This document shows, one piece after another, positions 7,040 to 9,848 of a stretch of DNA of 9,848 nucleotides. The stretch comes from an uncultured Oscillospiraceae bacterium. GTDB taxonomy: Bacteria; Bacillota; Clostridia; Oscillospirales; Acutalibacteraceae. The notes beneath the pieces were generated by a model. The model was not told the DNA's origin. It worked only from the letters and a program-made list of their open reading frames with translations, and made no database searches. Numbering within the stretch: the first letter of the stretch is position 1; every line of letters begins with the position of its first letter. The DNA is taken from NCBI GenBank assembly GCA_900544515.1, contig UQVI01000063.1:1-9848 (forward strand), written 5' to 3'. Both the position numbers and the translations under genes were made by a program.

Positions 7040-8010
7040 TATTTAATCCTCAATTCGTCAACGTCAAGTCCGTTGTCAGTAATTATTTTTATGTTATATC
7101 CCCTCTCAATCAGGAGATAGATATTGCTTTTTTTATTCCCTTTAAGCTTGGAAACGGAATGCGGATTAACATATACCTGATAATCTGCAGGAGGCAGTTC
7201 CAGAATTTTGTTAACCATAATGCGTGATTTTACAAGCTCGCCGAAGCTATCGTGGAAGCCGCCGGCAAGCATATTTTCTTTAATATCCCTGCTTGAATGA
7301 AGTCCCAGTCTGATAATTTTAATCCCTGCATTTTCAAACATCGGTACAAGAATGGCGCAAAGCTCTGCCGAATCATCGGCATTAAGCGGAGTATATTCCT
7401 CTTTCAAATAAAGTTCCGCAAGATATGTACCTTTTAATACAACAGTAGGATAAATCCTTACCGTACTCGGAGCAAGCTCGATGATCTTCTTTGCTGTTTC
7501 AATTGATTTTTCTGCAGTATCTTTATAAAGACCTGTCATCATCTGGAGTCCCAGCTCGAAGTCGTACTCCTTAATCAGCTCTGATGCATTGCAGATATCC
7601 TGTGCTGTATGCCCTCTTCTGTTCGCTTCCAGCACCTCATCATCCATACTCTGTGCACCAAGCTCAATACTGGTTACACCGTATTTTTTCAGTATATCAA
7701 GCACTTCATGATCTATGCAATCAGGACGTGTGGAGATGCGTATGCCCTTAACCTGTCCGCTTTTTACATACGGATAAGCCGCATCCAAAAGCTCCAGCAT
7801 ATATTCCCTGTCGATTGCAGTAAATGAGCCGCCAAAAAAGGCAATTTCATACTCATATTCTTTTTTTCTCAGCGCTGTATCAACAGCATTTCTTACATCA
7901 TCAGCAGTCGGCAGCTCATTCTGACCTGTAATTGTTTTCTGATTACAGAAGGAGCAGGCACAAGGACAGCCCTGATGCGGTACAAAAATACTAATGTTTC
8001 CCTTTTTCAT
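7039..8010 (-). CDS. Elp3-like radical SAM protein without acetyltransferase domain
   Basis: This is a radical S-adenosylmethionine enzyme of 323 residues. The iron-sulfur motif is C15-x3-C19-x2-C22, followed by FCNQ, then GGSFTAID (60-67), RISTRPDCID (91-100), ELGAQSMDDEVL (116-127) and RRGHT (131-135). This arrangement resembles the radical SAM core of Elp3 (COG1243-like), but there is no C-terminal GNAT acetyltransferase domain, so it should not be called a tRNA or histone acetyltransferase. The C-terminal third (RIYPTVVLKGT onward) fits the extension found in stand-alone Firmicutes members. The substrate is not known to me. An extra cysteine, C17, sits inside the cluster motif. Its ATG (8008-8010) makes an ATGA overlap with rnc, and its stop overlaps smc by one base. 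I recall this rnc-smc position in other Clostridia. Confidence 0.88.
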   Translation of the reverse strand: MKKGNISIFVPHQGCPCACSFCNQKTITGQNELPTADDVRNAVDTALRKKEYEYEIAFFGGSFTAIDREYMLELLDAAYPYVKSGQVKGIRISTRPDCIDHEVLDILKKYGVTSIELGAQSMDDEVLEANRRGHTAQDICNASELIKEYDFELGLQMMTGLYKDTAEKSIETAKKIIELAPSTVRIYPTVVLKGTYLAELYLKEEYTPLNADDSAELCAILVPMFENAGIKIIRLGLHSSRDIKENMLAGGFHDSFGELVKSRIMVNKILELPPADYQVYVNPHSVSKLKGNKKSNIYLLIERGYNIKIITDNGLDVDELRIK

Positions 8011-8678
8011 ATTCCCATTAACTTAAGAGCTTCTTTTGCAGCAGCCTGTTCTGCCGCTTTCTTTGTTCTGCCCTTTCCTCTTCCTATTACATTTGAATTC
8101 AGATGAACCTCTGCCTCAAACACCTTGTTATGATCAGGTCCTGATGAACCTGCAAAAACATAATTCAGTGTCTGGTCAGGATTCTGCTGAATAATTTCCT
8201 GAAGAGTCGTTTTATAATCCTTGAAATTGATATTATGATTTTCCAGTGCCGGCTTGAGAAAACCGGTTACAAATTCCCTTGCACATTCAAGACCGCCGTC
8301 AAGATATATTGCGGCAATCAGCGATTCAAAAGCATCCTCAAGAATGGACGGACGCTGGGCACCGTTTGTATGCACCTCACCCTTACCGAGAAACAGATAG
8401 TCTCCAAGATTGATCTGCCTTGCAAAGCCTGAAAGACTTTCCGTGCAGACCAGCGACGCCTTCAGCTTTGTGAGTTCACCCTCAGGCGTATCAGGATAGG
8501 TTTCAAAAAGAAGCTGACTGGAAACAAGTGACAATACGGAATCCCCAAGAAACTCCATACGCTCATTGCTTTTTATACCATTGCCCCTTTCATTGGCAAA
8601 GGAGGAATGCGTAAGTGCCTCCATTATATATTCTCTGTTTTTAAATCTGTAGTTAATTTTCTTTTCAAGGCTTTCCAT
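8007..8678 (-). CDS. rnc: Ribonuclease III
   Basis: RNase III cuts double-stranded RNA, processing 16S/23S rRNA precursors and some mRNAs. Residues 1 to about 150 form the nuclease domain. The signature NERMEFLGD (38-46) carries Glu39, Glu42 and Asp46, and Asp115 and Glu118 (EDAFESLIAAIYLD) complete the metal-binding set. A dsRNA-binding domain occupies about 155-223, with TTLQEIIQQ and the RNA-contacting GKGRTKKAAEQAAAKEAL near the end. Length (223 aa) and domain order are normal. The ATG at 8676-8678 has an AAAGGAA site that includes the plsX stop codon. The gap to plsX is only 14 bases, and acpP, which commonly sits here in Firmicutes, is absent. RNase III could also act on this operon's own mRNA, but nothing in the sequence shows that. 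Confidence 0.97.
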   Translation of the reverse strand: MESLEKKINYRFKNREYIMEALTHSSFANERGNGIKSNERMEFLGDSVLSLVSSQLLFETYPDTPEGELTKLKASLVCTESLSGFARQINLGDYLFLGKGEVHTNGAQRPSILEDAFESLIAAIYLDGGLECAREFVTGFLKPALENHNINFKDYKTTLQEIIQQNPDQTLNYVFAGSSGPDHNKVFEAEVHLNSNVIGRGKGRTKKAAEQAAAKEALKLMGI

Positions 8679-8692
8679 TTTCTGACTTTCCT

Positions 8693-9694
8693 TTAGATTG
8701 TATTATCTCGTTTGCTAAGTGCTTTTTCAATTTCACCTGTCAGACTGTTTTCCAGGAACCATACAGCCTGCTTGACTGCATTCTTAAACGTTCTGGCATC
8801 AGATGAGCCGTGTGCTTTTATAACAGGCTTTTTTACACCGAGCATAACAGCTCCACCGTATTCCTTATAATCAAACTGCTTTTTCATATCATCTATTCCG
8901 CTTTTTACACCGAGATATGCAAGCTTTGAAACGATATTTTTCATAAAGGCATCCTTGATACCATTCATAAGTACCTTTGCAACGCCCTCATACATCTTTA
9001 GAATAAGATTGCCTGTAAAGCCGTCTGCAACAATAACATCCGCATCACCGAAAGGAATCTGCCTGCCCTCAATATTACCCACGAAATAATAAGGTGCATT
9101 TTTCATTAAAGCATAGGCATCCCTGATAAGAGGCGTACCCTTTGTCTCCTCCTCACCGTTATTGGCAAGTGCTACTCTCGGCTTATCGTATTTTAAAATA
9201 TATCTCATATAAAGGTCGCCCATAAGACCGAACTGATAAAGGAACTCAGGTCTGCATTCAGCATTTGCTCCGCAGTCCATAAGGAGTATAGGTTTTTTTG
9301 CACTCGGCATAACAGATGCAATTGCAGGGCGCTTAATACCCTTGATTCTCTTTATAATGAAGGTTGCACCAACTGTAATTGCCCCTGTATTGCCTGCACT
9401 GACAAAAGCATCGCCCTTGCCTTCATTCAGCATTTTCAAGCCTATAGCCATTGAAGACTCTGCCTTTTCCTTTAAAACAGATTTCGCATCGTCGTGCATT
9501 GTGATAACCTGTTTTGCATCCACAATCTCGGTTTGCTTTAAAGCTATGCTGTGCTTTTTGGTACAATCGTTGATTTTTTCCTTATCTCCTACTAAAACAA
9601 TATCAACACCGTATTCATCCACAGCAAGCATTGAACCTTTGATAATTTCTAAAGGGGCATTGTCTCCACCCATAGCGTCTACAATAATTTTCAT
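8693..9694 (-). CDS. plsX: Phosphate acyltransferase PlsX
   Basis: PlsX converts acyl-ACP and phosphate to acyl-phosphate, which PlsY then uses to acylate glycerol-3-phosphate, the first step of phospholipid synthesis in most Gram-positive bacteria. The 333-residue protein starts with the family signature IIVDAMGGDNAP (3-14). It also has FVSAGNTGA (97-105), LLMDCGANAECRP (137-149), NNGEEETKGTPL (178-189), VADGFTGNLILK (222-233), and the C-terminal YGGAVMLGVKKPVIKAHGSSDA (split here as YGGAVMLGV, 279-287, and KAHGSSDA, 293-300). The ATG at 9692-9694 shares one base with the upstream stop (TAATG) and has GGAG 8 bases before it. In many Firmicutes plsX lies with acpP and rnc; here only rnc follows. 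PlsX is a peripheral membrane enzyme in studied species. Confidence 0.97.
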   Translation of the reverse strand: MKIIVDAMGGDNAPLEIIKGSMLAVDEYGVDIVLVGDKEKINDCTKKHSIALKQTEIVDAKQVITMHDDAKSVLKEKAESSMAIGLKMLNEGKGDAFVSAGNTGAITVGATFIIKRIKGIKRPAIASVMPSAKKPILLMDCGANAECRPEFLYQFGLMGDLYMRYILKYDKPRVALANNGEEETKGTPLIRDAYALMKNAPYYFVGNIEGRQIPFGDADVIVADGFTGNLILKMYEGVAKVLMNGIKDAFMKNIVSKLAYLGVKSGIDDMKKQFDYKEYGGAVMLGVKKPVIKAHGSSDARTFKNAVKQAVWFLENSLTGEIEKALSKRDNTI

Positions 9695-9798
9695 TATATT
9701 TTCTCCATTGTACTTTTCAATGAACGGATAGCCCTGTCTGCCAATGCTTTATAACGTTCTTTTTTATCTCTGATTTTCGGTTCTATAGGCGGAAGTAC
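9694..9798 (-). CDS. Unidentified gene, last 34 codons only
   Basis: An uninterrupted minus-strand frame runs from the adapter junction (first full codon at 9796-9798) to a TAA at 9694-9696. The other two minus-strand frames stop early. The visible residues begin VLPPIEPKIRDKKERY and end IRSLKSTMEKI, giving a basic, charged, probably helical C-terminus. Three things support a real gene end: the open frame, a TAATG overlap with plsX like other junctions in this cluster, and the plsX ribosome binding site embedded in the last codons. I do not recognise the family. The usual plsX neighbours RpmF (L32) and the YceD/DUF177 protein end differently: there is no cysteine pair or C-rich motif here. 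The gene continues beyond the contig. Confidence 0.7.
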   Translation of the reverse strand, partial: VLPPIEPKIRDKKERYKALADRAIRSLKSTMEKI

Positions 9799-9800
9799 AC

Positions 9801-9848
9801 CTGTCTCTTATACACATCTCCGAGCCCACGAGACTAAGGCGAATCTCG
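9801..9848. other. Nextera i7 sequencing adapter, reverse complement (artefact)
   Basis: Read on the plus strand this is adapter read-through: 9801-9819 is the mosaic end CTGTCTCTTATACACATCT, 9820-9834 is CCGAGCCCACGAGAC, 9835-9842 is index TAAGGCGA (N701), and 9843-9848 begins the P7 sequence (ATCTCG). It is the reverse complement of 6-53 with one mismatch (opposite position 29). The genomic insert ends at 9800, and the unidentified gene upstream of plsX is cut here. Confidence 0.98.

Noticed and set aside
7039..8010. Calling the radical SAM gene Elp3 acetyltransferase
   Set aside because: The GNAT domain is missing and the protein is only 323 residues, so only the radical SAM core is shared.
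9342..9731. 129-codon plus-strand open frame
   Set aside because: It is antisense to the well-supported plsX gene and spans its start region. The predicted protein is a Ser/Ile/Pro-rich shadow without motifs.
54..9800. Defence system, CRISPR array, prophage or biosynthetic cluster
   Set aside because: I read all genes and found only conserved housekeeping families with no spaced repeats, phage genes, toxin pairs or compositional break.
1..9848. Terminal inverted repeats suggesting a transposon or linear element
   Set aside because: The repeats are exact Illumina Nextera adapter with a known index, and the DNA between them is core housekeeping sequence with no transposase.

Overview
The window is a metagenome-style contig with about 9.75 kb of bacterial insert (54-9800) between two copies of Illumina Nextera i7 adapter (1-53 and 9801-9848). 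Those ends are not biological. The insert looks like a Clostridia (Firmicutes/Bacillota) chromosome, most plausibly Oscillospirales/Ruminococcaceae. This rests on AT-leaning DNA (two 60-base lines counted by hand gave about 42-43% GC), strong AGGAG-like ribosome binding sites before most genes, and a rnc - Elp3-like radical SAM gene - smc - ftsY order. Genus cannot be fixed from sequence alone.

Every gene lies on the minus strand, so the transcription order runs from high to low coordinate: an unidentified gene represented only by its last 34 codons; plsX (phospholipid/fatty acid synthesis); rnc (RNase III); an Elp3-like radical SAM gene; smc (chromosome condensation); ftsY (SRP receptor); rdgB (nucleotide pool cleaning); yhbY (ribosome assembly); nadD (NAD synthesis); yqeK (Ap4A hydrolase); and rsfS (ribosome silencing factor), cut off by the left adapter. 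There are eight complete genes plus yqeK, whose start I moved, and two partial genes.

Packing is extreme. Three junctions are TAATG (unknown/plsX, radical SAM/smc, ftsY/rdgB), two are ATGA (rnc/radical SAM, rdgB/yhbY), nadD/yqeK overlap by 8 bases, and the largest gap is 30 bases (smc-ftsY). No intergenic space could hold an ordinary promoter or intrinsic terminator, so I infer one long, translationally coupled transcript whose promoter lies beyond the right end. The window joins two modules that are separate in Bacillus subtilis (plsX...rnc-smc-ftsY and yhbY-nadD-yqeK-rsfS) through rdgB.

I see no RNA genes, mobile elements, CRISPR arrays, frameshifts or foreign-looking DNA. This is core housekeeping sequence and I do not find a convincing new system. 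The points worth a second look are the adapter ends and the false protein tail they create, the absence of acpP between plsX and rnc, the odd cysteine-rich cluster motif of the radical SAM protein, charged tails on YhbY and FtsY, and the unidentified fragment upstream of plsX.
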